Assembly: GCA_947568835.1 (NCBI GenBank)
Contig: OX387607.1
Location: forward strand, 16,977,701-17,041,700
Reading direction: 5' to 3'
Length of the DNA: 64,000 nt
Source of the DNA: Protonemura montana
Lineage: Eukaryota; Arthropoda; Insecta; Plecoptera; Nemouridae
The notes under the pieces are model-generated. The model was not told where the DNA came from and did no database searches. It worked only from the letters and a program-made list of their open reading frames with translations. Below are positions 1-11,675 of this stretch, piece by piece. A program made the translations under genes and the position numbers. The first letter of the stretch is position 1. Each line of letters starts with the position of its first letter.

Positions 1-369
1 CCAGATAACTTATTTTAACATAAGACGTATATAATAATTGTATCAGATTAAAGGATGGTAAGGGGTTTGGGGTTGGTATGGCAGGTAGATGTTTTCAAAC
101 GTACATTCAAACCACAATATGATCCTTCATAATAAACAAGTATATGGGCTCTAATTTTAGAGCGGTCTCTAGCTGTCACTTAAAGGTTGCTTGTAGAATG
201 ATGTAGGTCTTCATGGGATCTTGTCTTCTCATTAATTTCACTGTTTTTCAACAAGTATTTCGGGCACATTCTGAATAATTCAGCGTCCGTAGTCTTCCTA
301 TACTAATCGTATATATACTACTATACTACTACTCTAATTCAGTACTAATTAATTCCGATTTCTCCGCAG
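1..369. other. Intron or upstream sequence of the BRD8-like gene
   Basis: No coding signal is seen. It ends in a pyrimidine-rich tract and the acceptor at 368-369, so it is best read as intron. Confidence 0.5.
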
Positions 370-3300
370 CCAATGAGCGATGACTCCTTGACCGACGTAA
401 AACCCCTGCCGTCGACGCCCACCTCCCCGTTCCTGACGTCGCTGTTAAAGAGTCCGTCTCCCGTGAAGATCGCTCCGACTTCTTCGATATTACACTCCGC
501 GATTACGTCCCAACGTTGCTCAACTCCTACGATCACGAGCTTGCTCAGCTCGTCCCCAGGCATTCCCCAGTCGCACCTAGCAAAGCAACAAGAAGAAGCC
601 GTCGCCGTCCCAACGCTGTCCATGCTGCTACAGCTGCCGTCGAACCTGCAACAAGACAGGGCTGCCAACATCCATCATCCGCAGCATCAACAGCTGCAGC
701 TAGTGAAAGGTTTGGAGACGGACGAGATCTTAGACGTTGTCGACGTAGATCAGGCGTTGGAAGTCGACGGGATGGAACCGATCGAGATCGGCGTAGAAGA
801 GATCATCGCAGACTTGGAGCAGTCGAGACCTGAAGACGAACTTCCGTCGAACGTGGACTCGTTCCACAAGATATTCGACGACTTCTACGCGAACGTCGTG
901 AAGCCGAAGCACTCGGCCGAGTTGCCGTCGGCGGAGACTTCCGGCGTCGTCACGGCGACGGACGTTGACAAGATCGGCGAAGTCCTCGGCTCCGAGGAGG
1001 TCGTCGAACTCGCCGAGAACGAGAAGCCGTTGCTGATCGACGGTCTGGTCGTCGCGATGAAGTCGGACGACGTCGAAGTTCCCGCCTTGCCGGAGATACA
1101 CGACGTCAGCAACGATTTGGATCTCCATGACAACGAGGAGCGAACGAGCGACAAGACGGAGGGAAGCCGAGGTCTCGACACGTCGCCGAAAGTTTACGAG
1201 AAGGACGTTTCCATCGAAGTCGAGTACGAAGACGTCGTCGCGGTTTCTACGAACGAAGACAAAGACGTGAAGATCGTTGAAGAGATCGTCTCTCAAGTCC
1301 CGGTGATCGAGGAGCTCAACGTAGCTACAGAAGAAGAAGTGAAGAAACCAGAAGATCTGAAGCAGGAGCCGGCGGAGGAAAGCGAAGTCGAAACGGAACC
1401 GAAGCGAGCTGAAGACGACGTAGATTCGACGACAGAAGCCGACAGCGAGGTCAACGACATCCAAGCTCGGAAGTCGTTGGAAGAAGTCGCAGAGGAGACG
1501 GACGAGAACTCGGAGGACAAGACGATGACGTCGGAACGAGATGATGACACGACCAATGACAGGGCAGACGACAGCGGCAAAGAAGAAGTCACGTCCGATG
1601 TGGACGATGAATCTTGTGAGACCAAGAAGGTGAACGAAGAGGAGGAGGTGAACGAAGAAGAAGAGGCAGAGAAAGCGATTGACAGAGAAAGTACGCGTAC
1701 TTCTGTTGATGAATCAGTAAAGGGGGAAGACAAAGTCACCGATGATTCTAACGACGACGCAATCGGAAGCCAAGAGGAGAGCATCGCTTCCGTCTCGGAA
1801 AACAGTCACGAGATCAAAGTTGAGTCACTGCTGCCGGAAACAAACACTCCGGTATCCAGGAGGTATGTGATATGCAATAATAATAATAATAATAATTTAT
1901 TGTTGGTTTTTGTCCCTAGGGACAAAAATATCTAACACAAATAGTTAGTTACATTTAAAATAAGATACACTGTTACAATGCATTTGTTTTAGAGGCAGAT
2001 GTTTTAGAGAAGCTGTTTTTTCAATCAGGCTGGCGTTTAGTGACTTGCTTCATTCATTAAGTTCTTGACTTGAGTTTTTCTCCGGTAACAAAAGAACCAA
2101 TGCGTGCGATTACATGAAATCTTATTTAATTGCAAACGCTTGCAATGCGCGGGGTATTTTATTATTAACAACACTATAACCGTTTGAAAAATTGTGTCCG
2201 CGTTTGGGCATCAATTTTTGAGATGTTTAGAGTGTTTCAAATAATAAAATACCCAATGGTTTTTAGCAAGGAAACTCTTGCGATCTTAAAACAAGTGGAA
2301 ATTTTCACAAAAATAAACTAAAGTGTAAATTATTCTCTTTCCTGTGCCTAATATATGTTCCTGCAAATTAGCAGGAACAAATATTATAACATATCTTACT
2401 TTCTCTTCGACTTCAATCCATTTCCCATCTCTCTCCTCCACATCATCATCTACTTTTTGTATCCATCTTCCCCTTCTCTCATATTCCAAGCTTAAAATCT
2501 TTCTTTGCAATCTTTCTTCCTCCATTCTCATCATTTTTCCAAACAATTTCAACCTTAATTTCTCAATATTGAAACCTAATCTTTATTTATCCGTGTTCTT
2601 GATATTATTCTGTTAATCCCATCCAAGTTTTCACCATGTGTATGTTTTTTGTTTTGTCTGCCGGTCAGGATGATGCGCCGGACAGGGACCCCAGCAATCG
2701 ACTCCTTGCCCGGCAGCCCGGCCAGCATCATCACTGACGAGGAGAGAGAATACCGAGCTTGGAAGAAAGCAATCATTCTCGTATGGAACAGTTTAGCTGC
2801 ACACAAATACGCTTCAATATTCTGCAAGCCAATCACTGACGAGGTCGCTCCTAACTACAGTCTTATTGTGGAAGGGTGAGTTCATTACATACCTAGGACA
2901 AGTAAAATACAGGGTCTTTACAAATGAATAATAATAATAATAATAGTTTTATTAGCAACGTAGGATTATACACAATAAGTGAATTTCACTGTTTTACAAT
3001 TTAACTATGTTTGGCAAGTTGATTGAATGACAGGTTGCTCCATAGCCTGGTTCCTCTCAATATCTTTCACTGCTAGTGGAGCAATCATATGCCTGGTTCA
3101 CTTTTTTTTTCTAAAGATCTTGTGGGTTCGTTTTACTTTTATCTCTGAAATCTTAACATTAAGATGATTGAGAAGTGAATTTTGATAAAGCAAGCCACCA
3201 ACTAATTGAACTAATAGATATTTAAAGGTTAGAATACCACACAAGGTCGCTGACGAATTGAAGAAGAGGAAAGAAGGAAAAGTAAATTATCGAAGAACTT

Positions 3301-4790
3301 TTACACCTCAATAAATTGTGTTCTTCTGTTTCTCTTATCCAATTCGCAGAGCACAATATTTTTCTTCCCTTGTAACTAATCAATTATTCTCTACTTGCAA
3401 CAATAATGCAGTTAATTTCTTGTCGTTTGTTCCCTGCTCAGTCCCATGGATCTTCCAACAATAAAACGCAACGTGGAAGCAGGTCAGACTCGTACGACGA
3501 ATGAGTTCCAACGCGATGTAATGCGGATGTTCATGAACGCCGTCATGTACAACAAAACAGGCGACGCTGTTTACAAGATGGCGCTTGCCATGCAAACTGA
3601 CAGCTTGCAACAAATACAAGTGAGCTTCCAACTTATACAAACATCATGTGCTATTATGATTGCTTTTAGACTCATGTCTACTTGATTTATCCTTAGCACT
3701 AGTTTTAAGAAAAACTATTGCAACTGGGTTTTGAATGCTAAGTAAAGGGCAACTAAAATTCCCTATGAATTTTACTAACTATGAATTTTAGTAGCCCTTT
3801 ACTTAGCATTCAAAACCCAGTTGAAATAGTTTTTCTAAAAACTAGTGCTATTTTGTATGTTTTCACTGCCTTAATGGTCAAAATTGCTTGAAAAACTGTA
3901 AATAAAAGGGACGTTGAAATCTAGGGACACCTTGGATAACGAGAGAGAAAACTATTTTAATTTATTTATTTTAATTTATTTATTAGAGTCTTAAAATGCT
4001 TATACGTAGGTAACCCTATACGTTCAGTGAAAGTCTAGCAAAAAGTGCCATCTGTTGATCGTGGTCTAAACTATTGTATTATGTAGGAGAGTGAACTTAA
4101 AACAATTTGCTGGGTCGTTCAGGGTCAAGATTTTATGATTAAACCATTCTTAAAACCTTCACCGAAACAACAAAGAGACAAAGAATCAAGAAATCTCTTT
4201 AAGATTATTATTTAATTATTATCATTGTGTTCAAATATGCAAAAAAAAATAACAAAAATTGTTTCAAATTTAAAGAGATTTCCCAATTGGGGGATAGAAT
4301 TTTATAAACAAATAATTTTGAAGAAAATTGAATGAGTAAATGAAACTTTATTAAATGCTTTGAATTTTTACAATTTTTTACAATTTAATCTCAGAATGAT
4401 TAATAATACTTAGGTCTAATTATTTCTAATATTCTAGTTCTAAATAATTTACATGATTTCAGATTCTCAAATGCCTTCTGAGGCAACTCATTCCACTCAG
4501 CTGTATTCTCTATCCACCAATAATGAGTCAATGTTTTTAACCTTTCTTCCAAGTCTTATCCTCATAATCTTATGACAGCGGTCATTCCTACTAAATATCG
4601 TAGTCTGCGTTCTATTCTGTATCTTGTGTTTGATTGGCAGGATTTCAAAGAAACACAGAAGGTGATTCAATCTCCAGACAGCGGCAAAATGCGGCGAGAA
4701 ACTCGGACCACGGACTCGACCAATCCCAACAAAAGAAGGAGGGACTCGGATATAATGAAGATCACGAAGAAAAGAAAGGTTTGCATTTAA
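370..4790 (+). CDS. BRD8: BRD8-like bromodomain protein, 3' part of gene
   Basis: BRD8 is an accessory subunit of the NuA4/TIP60 histone acetyltransferase complex in the nucleus; its bromodomain reads acetyl-lysine. Exons read here: 370-1862, 2669-2875, 3442-3619 and 4641-4790 (stop TAA), with phases 2, 2 and 0 that join cleanly. The first exon opens after a good acceptor (CTCCGCAG) with codon CCA directly before ATG 373, so it is probably internal and the N-terminal exons lie outside the window. It starts with a proline-rich motif (PLPSTPTSPFLTSLL) like that in vertebrate BRD8, followed by about 400 acidic, disordered residues. Exons 2 and 3 encode the bromodomain: WKKAIILVW helix, ITDEVAPNY ZA loop, PMDLPTIKRNV, and NAVMYN with the conserved acetyl-lysine-binding Asn. 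The last exon ends in a basic tail (NKRRRDSD, KKRK). A weak donor at 4779 could extend the gene, so the C-terminus is less certain than the domain call. Confidence 0.88.
2115..2252. mobile_element. Fold-back element family 1, copy in BRD8 intron
   Basis: This copy lies between BRD8 exons 1 and 2. The left arm carries the family signature (GCAAACGCTTGCAATGCGC, then TATTTTATTATTAACAACAC). The right arm reads TTTGGGCATCAATTTTTGAG back to AATAATAAAATACC. The tRNA-like core is almost completely deleted compared with the copies at 29118 and 59695. Confidence 0.7.
3654..3850. mobile_element. Fold-back element family 2, full hairpin copy
   Basis: A long imperfect palindrome lies in BRD8 intron 3. 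The left arm contains ACTCATGTCTACTTGAT, AACTGGGTTTTGAATGCTAA and GTAAAGGGCAACTAAA. The right arm is its reverse complement, through TTTACTTAGCATTCAAAACC. Copies of this family recur through the window. No coding capacity is seen. Confidence 0.75.
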
Positions 4791-5558
4791 ACGTTGACGT
4801 TGGTTTCACATTGCGTCGATTTCACCAACATCTCGCTGAACTTGGGTCCGTTCAAAACTCTAATTCATTTTCACAATTTTTTTTTAACGATCTAACAGAA
4901 TGTTTTTACTGAAATACTTAAAAGAAATATGGAAATTTAAATTCATATGTGGTATATTTTCAAGAAGGCAGTGATCTGTCACATTGAAAAAAAATCCATT
5001 TCAGCTTTCGCTTCTTCTTGTCTTTCGTTCTATCATTTTGTATTTTTGTATTTGTTTTTATTTAACATTTTGCTGTTCTATTAGATTACATTTGTGTATT
5101 ACGTTGCCTTACATTTCTACTAAATTCATTTACATTTCTACTCTTTCTCATGTTAATCATCGACTCAAATTTAAACCTAAACCAACGGAAATTTAAATTT
5201 TAAACCTCTCTTCGAGTCGAAAGAAAATCCCGCCATTTCTTTTCATTTTCTTTTTATCTGTTTACGAAGAAAATATATAAACACTCTGATAAAGCAAGAA
5301 TTCAGAAAGAAAAACTTAAAGCCGGTTTTACAATTCGTAAATTGGAATACGTCTCAACGGTTATACCAATTTAACAAATAGCAAACAGAAAACCATTTTC
5401 AAAATCTTCCCAAATCCCAGGTGCAAACTTTCTTAAGTTCTTTGTTTAAACATTTCCTTTCGTCGGCTAAATCTACTTCCTTTACGTGCACAAAGTGTCA
5501 TTAATTGAAAGAGTTTGAATTTGAACCAAGTTGATCTGGATGTCTGTGAAATCTACGA
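4791..5558. other. Intergenic, convergent BRD8-like and serine protease genes
   Basis: AT-rich sequence of 0.77 kb between two convergent stop codons. It should hold both 3' UTRs. No clear polyadenylation hexamer could be assigned to BRD8. A TTTATT near 5058 (AATAAA on the minus strand) may serve the protease. Confidence 0.5.
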
Positions 5559-8500
5559 CTAGATCATCGCAAGTGCGATCCAGTCTACGAATGAAGCAAC
5601 TCTTGTGAAGACGTCAGGGTAGACAGTGCTGCCACACGTTGGTGAAGCCCCAAAGCTCGTAATGCCCACAATACGATACAAGCCCCCGCCGTCTTCTACG
5701 ACCAACGGGCCTCCGCTGTCGCCCTGGTAACCACGAAATTCAAAGCATCCACCGTTAGCGCAATGCTTGCAATTTACAATGCGTCGTTTAGTTTCTTTTG
5801 ATGTCTTATTATGGATTTTCTTGAAATCTGGTTGTCCATTTTTGGAACATACCCCAAGTGTATTCAGTTTTTAGTATTTAATTTTATTTCAGGCTTGCAA
5901 AAGTAAAGCCGTTTACTTTTCCCCTGCGATTTTTGCTCTAATTTTACAGCTGCATTGTTGCATAAGAACCGAATAATACTTTCTTGTACGTGTTTTTTTT
6001 TTTTTCTAATTGTGTAGAATTTGTCAAGAAGAGCTTAATAGTTTATACATCTGAAAGAAAGACTTTAAATAAAAGTGTAAATATTTAAAATTTATATCGT
6101 GGAAGAGAAGGACGTAAAACCTTGGAAGTAATTCTTAGCTTTGTTCATTTCTGCCCGGCAAATAAAACCTGTCACGTCCTTGGAAACTAATGCCGTGATA
6201 CAATTGTTTCCAAACTCATGTCTACTTGATATAAACTTAGCACTAGTTTTGACAAAAACTATTTCAACTGGGTTTTGAATGCTAAGTAAAGAACAACTAA
6301 ATTTCCCAACGTTTCGTAACTTGTACCTGTTACTTTATCAAGGGTAAGAGCAGTTAGTACCCTGTTTACTCTTACCCTTGATAAAGTAACAGGTACAAGT
6401 TACGAAACGTAGGGAAATTAAGTTGTTCTTCACTTAGCATTCAAAACCCAGTTGAAATAGTTTTTGTTAAGATGCCGTGATATAATTTAACATGTCCTTG
6501 TCCATGTACCTACCTCGCATGTAGAACTTCCCGTCAATCCTGCACAAATTATAGAATCTGTGATTTCAACGTCCAATTGGTGCCAGACGTAGCGACAGTA
6601 GGAAGCGTTGACAAACGGAATCCGAGCGGAGAGCAAAACTTGTGAGCCGAGCGTTTGTATAGTTGATCCCCAGCCAGCGACAATTCCGAGCTCGTTGGAA
6701 CGATACAACTCATCTGCAAACATCAATGTTGATTTTATTGACAGATTTGTTTTCCAAATTTCGTTTAGCTCGGTTCTAGGTGACAGTGATGGGCGATGTT
6801 CATCTATTCCACGATCCTTTTGACAGCAAATAACTTTGATACTTTTCCGAAGGAAGGACGTTTTCATTTTAGCAGAGACGCAGACAAAGATTGGAACAAA
6901 CAACTCTTCATTTGCTTGCGTGGATATTTTCAGAGCCATGGTATTTATTTCGTGCCACATAAAGGAGTCAAGGTATTATGTTCAGATATGTTTTGCGGTT
7001 TTGCTCTGCGTTGAGGAGTTTTTTGGTCTTAATTACTCTTCAATTGATACACAAACTTGTCTTAGTGCAGTGTTTTCAGGTTAAAAACCACTAACCTAAC
7101 CATCCACCCACGAGTGCTAATAGTGTTCAGTGAATAGATCGCTTTTAAACAAGAAACTTCCATTCTAATCCTGAAAATATAAAAGTTGCTCAACATCTTT
7201 CCCTCCTTCGTAGCGAACAAGTATCCACCTGTCATTGTTTTTAGACTCGAGTCTACTTGATCTAAACTTAGCACTGGTTTTGACAAAAACCATTTCAACT
7301 GGGTTTTGAATGCCAAGTGAAGAACAACTAAATTTCCCTATTCTAGAAATTTAGTTGTTCTTTACTTAGCATTCAAAACCCAGTCCAAATAGTTTTTGTC
7401 AAGTATACCACCTGTTATTCCACCTTATGACATAAGTACCTGGTTGTGGCAAGCAGATAGGACGGACTGCACGGTTGTACGTCACTGATTCATTCATCTT
7501 GAGCAAAGCGATATCAAAGTGTACGCCTTCAAACTGCGGGTGTCGTACGATGTTTGTCAGATCTCTTAATATTCTTCCCGGCTCCTGGACCAGAGCTCGG
7601 TTGTGTACGCCAAGCGCTGCAGTATAATCTGTCATCGGTGGGGTTTGCACCGTCGATCTGTCAGGAATTCATTTCTTTTTAATGCAGATTCTAATTGTAA
7701 GTTTGTTGGCCAATTTACCAACGACTGGATTGGTTGATTTGGGAAAGGTGAAGTACGCAGAGTCTAGAAGGCTGAACGTAAGGAATTCACCTCGTTTACA
7801 TTCACCCTTCCAGTTCCCTTCCAGTTCCCTTCCAGTTCTAAGACTCGTTAAAACTGGCGTGAGGTGGATTTAATTGACGCACTGTCACAGTTTTGGTCGC
7901 CTAAAGCGTTGCATAACAGCCAATAATACCAAGAGCTGATTGGCATTATGATACGATATTAGTATTATGTGGTATTACCTGATCCAGTTCCCATTTACTG
8001 TGATATTTGCACATTTTACCACATTTCTGACCATTAATTTGAATGTTAAGCAGTAATTTACCTTACAACTTCAGTAAAGTGAAAAGGTGTTAGATAAGAT
8101 TCAATTTGATTTGCCTGCTTCTTATTCTTGTTCTGTTATTCTTTCATTTGAATTGCAATGACGATCTCTTGAATTCCCATTCTTCTCTAAACCTCCCCTC
8201 ATGATTATACCATGATAGTTTTTGTGATCTTTATAATTTGGGAAAGAGGAAAGAACTCTGGAATAGAAATGACCAATTGCTACAAAAGCCAAAACCTTGT
8301 AGTATCCTCGTTCATCTGTCCCAATCAACCATTTATCACTCAGTTTATTGTGATTCCTTTTCTCCATTTTCCCAATTAATTTACAAACTTTTTGGCACTT
8401 ATTTTGACTACAGGTATACTTGCTAATAGTTAAACATATTAATGTACATGTGATATCCAACTTCTGTAGGTAAACTCACGAAGATGTACAATGAGCTGCT

Positions 8501-9920
8501 GTAAGGATCCAGCGGTGATTAAGTAACGACCCCGTGCAGTGAAGCTCATTTTCCAAGAGAATCAAAACGATCCACGGAAATTCATTCGGTGAAGACGGCA
8601 AGCCGTTGATTATTTTCGGCAGTTGTTCTGTGTTGCTGCCTTCATAAAATGGTTGGATCAAACTTGTGTGCCAATAATAAGAACTTTTAATTTGAATTGC
8701 ATCGTGTGCTTCATTGTTTTCAGTCAGCCACCTGCTGTTTATTCTTTGTGATCTTGATGAATGAGTGAAATAATGTGCGTTGCGTCTGTTTCTGAAACCG
8801 CAAGCGTCTGAAACTGGAATATTGAAGCAACGGTGAGACAGGTCAGTTTATCAAACTATTAATTGCATGCTATTTTATCTTACATGACAATAGATCTTAT
8901 TCTTAAATCTTTATAAACATTTCTAGTGAACTGCCACGTGGTTGTTGCATGAACTTTATAGGTTAAAGGTGAGTAACTCTGTTAAATACATGCTTTAGAG
9001 CATCTACACTGCAGTATTATTAATTTATTTATAGTATCTGAACCTTACAGTGCATATCCCTGTATAGACTATGGGATGTGTAGTTTTATCATTGCAAAAT
9101 AAAGAATAGAATGAGAAATAATATACATGTGTTGTTGAAATGGATGTCAGCGAGATACATTTTATTTACTTTTGCCACTTAACAAAATAACTAATTGCAC
9201 CTTACCTTCCAGTTCCACAGATTCGCATTTAATTTGGGTTAAGCGGATATTCCATTTGGAACCCTGCTTTTGTAGTAAGACAAATATTTGAATCTTATCA
9301 TAGTCTTGAACTTTCAAAATTGCTGGAAAAAGAAAAGAAAGACTTTAAATTTGAAATTTGAACCAAACAATGCGCTATTGTACGCAGTAAATCATGATTT
9401 TAAAAATACTTGAGTATCCTTGTAAGTCTCCGCAGAATGGTGCGTTAAACGATTCACCGTTGCCGTGGCGTAGAATCATAATTATGTCTCGATAACAAAT
9501 CTTATTTATTGACGCAGCAGTTTGAGTGTCTAAAAAGTCGACCCTAATCACGAGAAAAATAAACAGGTTATTCTCTTAATTTACAAATTCAATCAGAATG
9601 CAACCAACGTACCGTAAGCCACAAGTTCCAGGCCCAACCTGCATTGTAAAAGAGCAGCTGATTGGCCCAATATCCACGGGAAGACTTTGAAACTCGTCCA
9701 AGTATTCGGTAGAAATTTGATTGCAGAATTCCTGCTTAACTTTTGCGTCGTCAAACGTGTGCCCAACAGTCTCGTACGTAACCTCTTGTTGCCAGTAATA
9801 TGTTGGGTTGCTGTACTCGGAGATTGTTGGGTTTGTTTCTATTTCTTGAAAACTGTACCTTACTACAGAAAGTACAGCAATAACTAATCTTGTCACCAAA
9901 CTTCTACACATAGCACACAT
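5559..9920 (-). CDS. Secreted CUB-domain trypsin-like serine protease
   Basis: Seven exons (9613-9920, 9410-9543, 9206-9322, 8480-8813, 7440-7657, 6514-6713, 5559-5765; phases 2,1,1,2,1,0) give about 505 residues. A signal peptide is followed by an N-terminal CUB-like region (roughly residues 60-180; motifs VGPGTCGLR, FCGDLQGYS, WNIRLTQIKC). Next come a linker with SDACG, the activation site LPK/IINGLPSSPNEFPW near residue 254, and the peptidase S1 domain. The triad is complete: TAAHC His about 294, FDIALL Asp about 345, GDSGGP Ser about 454. This CUB-plus-S1 layout matches insect CUB-serine proteases, which are extracellular or digestive enzymes. The S1 pocket is odd: the sequence before the catalytic Ser is FRGYQGDS, giving Arg at chymotrypsin position 189 and Tyr in place of Cys191. 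Introns carry fold-back elements. Start: ATG 9920, with a second ATG three codons later. Substrate unknown. Confidence 0.88.
6214..6474. mobile_element. Fold-back element family 2, full hairpin copy
   Basis: Palindromic element in the last intron of the serine protease, 40 bp downstream of exon 6 in gene orientation. Arms contain AACTGGGTTTTGAATGCTAA and its complement. The inner part carries the family core CCCAACGTTTCGTAACTTG and TACTTTATCAAGGGTAAGAG, also inverted. Confidence 0.75.
7241..7412. mobile_element. Fold-back element family 2, short hairpin copy
   Basis: A compact palindrome with arms of about 75 bp and almost no loop (AACTAAATTTCCCTATTC, then GAAATTTAGTTG). Its right edge lies about 27 bp from the splice donor of protease exon 5 (exon edge 7440). 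Confidence 0.75.
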
Positions 9921-10403
9921 TTCAACACCGAGAACAGGTACTTGAACGTTGAAGTGTTTATTGTCTTCCTCCTAGCCTCACTATGAATAAATTTTACTCA
10001 AACTGAATGAAGAGATATGCGTATTATTTACTTTCTCTTTTGATTTTTGATTTTTTCTTTAATGAATTAGAGAAAGTAAAATCATTTTCACCTATCAGAA
10101 GCGTACTGGAATCTTAACTTTACAATAGGGGCCTTATCTATTAATGAGCCTATTCTATCATAGCTTTTTTATCTTCTGAACTTGATTTGCATCCAAACAT
10201 CCAACGTTCGTTAGTATATGGATGCAGTTAAATGGGATTTACAGAATTAAGAAATGTCTGTTTTGAATCTGTGCTTTGTTTTGCCATCCAAATGTCCCTC
10301 GAAAATTCAAACGAGGACATCAATGTAGACCACGTGACGTCACGTGATGTCTTGAAGCCATCAGGTGCTACGCCCACCGAACAAGTCATATGATTGATCC
10401 AGG
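9921..10403. promoter_or_regulatory. Divergent promoter, serine protease and ATP6AP1
   Basis: A 483-bp gap separates two head-to-head start codons. Apart from the E-box palindrome listed separately, the sequence is AT-rich and unremarkable. No TATA box stands out. Co-regulation of the two genes is not implied by distance alone. Confidence 0.5.
10331..10346. promoter_or_regulatory. Double E-box / CRE palindrome upstream of ATP6AP1
   Basis: The sequence CACGTGACGTCACGTG is a perfect 16-bp palindrome: two CACGTG E-boxes overlapping a central TGACGTCA CRE. It ends 57 bp before the ATP6AP1 start codon. The second box in context (GTCACGTGAT) matches the CLEAR consensus GTCACGTGAC at 9 of 10 positions. 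CLEAR sites are bound by MITF/TFEB factors that control V-ATPase and lysosomal genes, so MITF-type control is a reasonable inference. Confidence 0.65.
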
Positions 10404-11675
10404 ATGGCTACTCTCAGGAACAGTCGCCGAGCATATTTATTGTGTTTAATTACCTTATTCGTGAGTATTAGTGCGAAAGAATACGTTCCTACCTTAATAT
10501 GGGAGTCAAGCAGTTCGGGGACTCAAGAAATTGACCCTGCATCTCTAGCTAAATTGAGTTCCGATGAATTCTCAGACTACTTGTCCCAAAAGTTAAGTTC
10601 TTTCAAAGAAAAACCACTAGTTGTTGTGTTTGCGGAGGAAAATCTCAGTGTCGAAGACTTCAGCTGGCAAGATGAATCTGAACAGGGTTCGTTTCCCCTA
10701 CTCGAAGGAATAACGAAGAAGTCGGCGCGTGTGAGTTTTCTACCATCTGTCTACGCTCCACTTCCGACGTTGGATGATGTCATGACTCAACATGGGTTCA
10801 TAGTCAAAACTATTGATCTTGCTAAAGAATCTCCAGAAGCTGTAACTGCTGAAGATGGATCTGCGCTTCTCATTAAGCTGGATGATGCGAGGGGTGAAGA
10901 AGATCGACCCAAACTTCTTAACCGACACGATGAAGTTATTTCCAGCATGTTCACATCTCTGCTTGCAAAACACCAGAACATAATCGCCATTTACACCGGT
11001 CGTTATTCATCTTTTACTGATGTAGAACCCGAATCTGTTCACAGAGTACGCCGTCTCCTGGCAAGCAACGATACAGCTGCAGATAGCGATAGATTGTGGA
11101 CAGATGCTGATAAAAAGATCTTTATGTACTTCTTTAAGTCCTTCCCTTTTTTACAAGATACAGAGAAAAATGATTCTAAAATTGAGCTGAGCACTCATGG
11201 TCCTATTTCGATCGATACGAGAGATACATTTCAAAGATTAATTGTGGTATTTTCTGTGCCACGTAAAATCACCTTGCGCTTTAAGTTTCCAGCTGGATCA
11301 CCTGGTTACTGGCTTCTTAATGTAGTAGAAATGGAAGACAGCACGTTGGGTAATCAGGTCTTAACAACAACTCAAGATATCGAAGTTGCCAACAGGTTTT
11401 CTTACCATTGCAGTAACTCCATTGTTTTCAGAAATGGCTCAGTAACATTAACGCTGACTGACGTTCAAATACAACCAAATATGACTTCAGGAAAGTTTTC
11501 TGATGCGTACGATTGCGCTACATTCTTTACTGCACCGATATGGACTGGTATTTTTGTTACGATACTTTTGGCTATGATCCTGACTTGGGGAATAACGATG
11601 ATAATGGATATTAAAACGATGGATAGATTCGACGATCCCAAGGGCAAGACTATTCAAATCGGAGCTCTAGATTAA
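10404..11675 (+). CDS. ATP6AP1: V-type proton ATPase accessory subunit S1 (Ac45)
   Basis: ATP6AP1 is a type I membrane protein that helps assemble and target the V-ATPase, which acidifies lysosomes and secretory vesicles. The gene is a single uninterrupted exon of 423 codons. Visible features: an N-terminal signal peptide (LLCLITLFVSISA), a luminal domain with VVVFAEENLSVEDF, a dibasic furin-type site (HRVRRLLA) near residue 220, several N-glycosylation sequons in the second luminal half, one membrane helix (TGIFVTILLAMILTWGITMI) and a short cytosolic tail ending in KTIQIGALD. The tail is typical of the family. Start: first ATG, GATGGCT context, 57 bp after a palindromic E-box. The absence of introns, unlike all its neighbours, could reflect an old retroposition, but no poly-A relic or flanking repeat is visible. 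A candidate AATAAA lies at 12029-12034. Confidence 0.92.
   Translation: MATLRNSRRAYLLCLITLFVSISAKEYVPTLIWESSSSGTQEIDPASLAKLSSDEFSDYLSQKLSSFKEKPLVVVFAEENLSVEDFSWQDESEQGSFPLLEGITKKSARVSFLPSVYAPLPTLDDVMTQHGFIVKTIDLAKESPEAVTAEDGSALLIKLDDARGEEDRPKLLNRHDEVISSMFTSLLAKHQNIIAIYTGRYSSFTDVEPESVHRVRRLLASNDTAADSDRLWTDADKKIFMYFFKSFPFLQDTEKNDSKIELSTHGPISIDTRDTFQRLIVVFSVPRKITLRFKFPAGSPGYWLLNVVEMEDSTLGNQVLTTTQDIEVANRFSYHCSNSIVFRNGSVTLTLTDVQIQPNMTSGKFSDAYDCATFFTAPIWTGIFVTILLAMILTWGITMIMDIKTMDRFDDPKGKTIQIGALD

Noticed and set aside
730-1464. Antisense 244-codon frame opposite BRD8 exon 1
   Set aside because: Shadow of the acidic coding strand (Arg/Val/Leu-rich complement). The sense strand is clearly BRD8.
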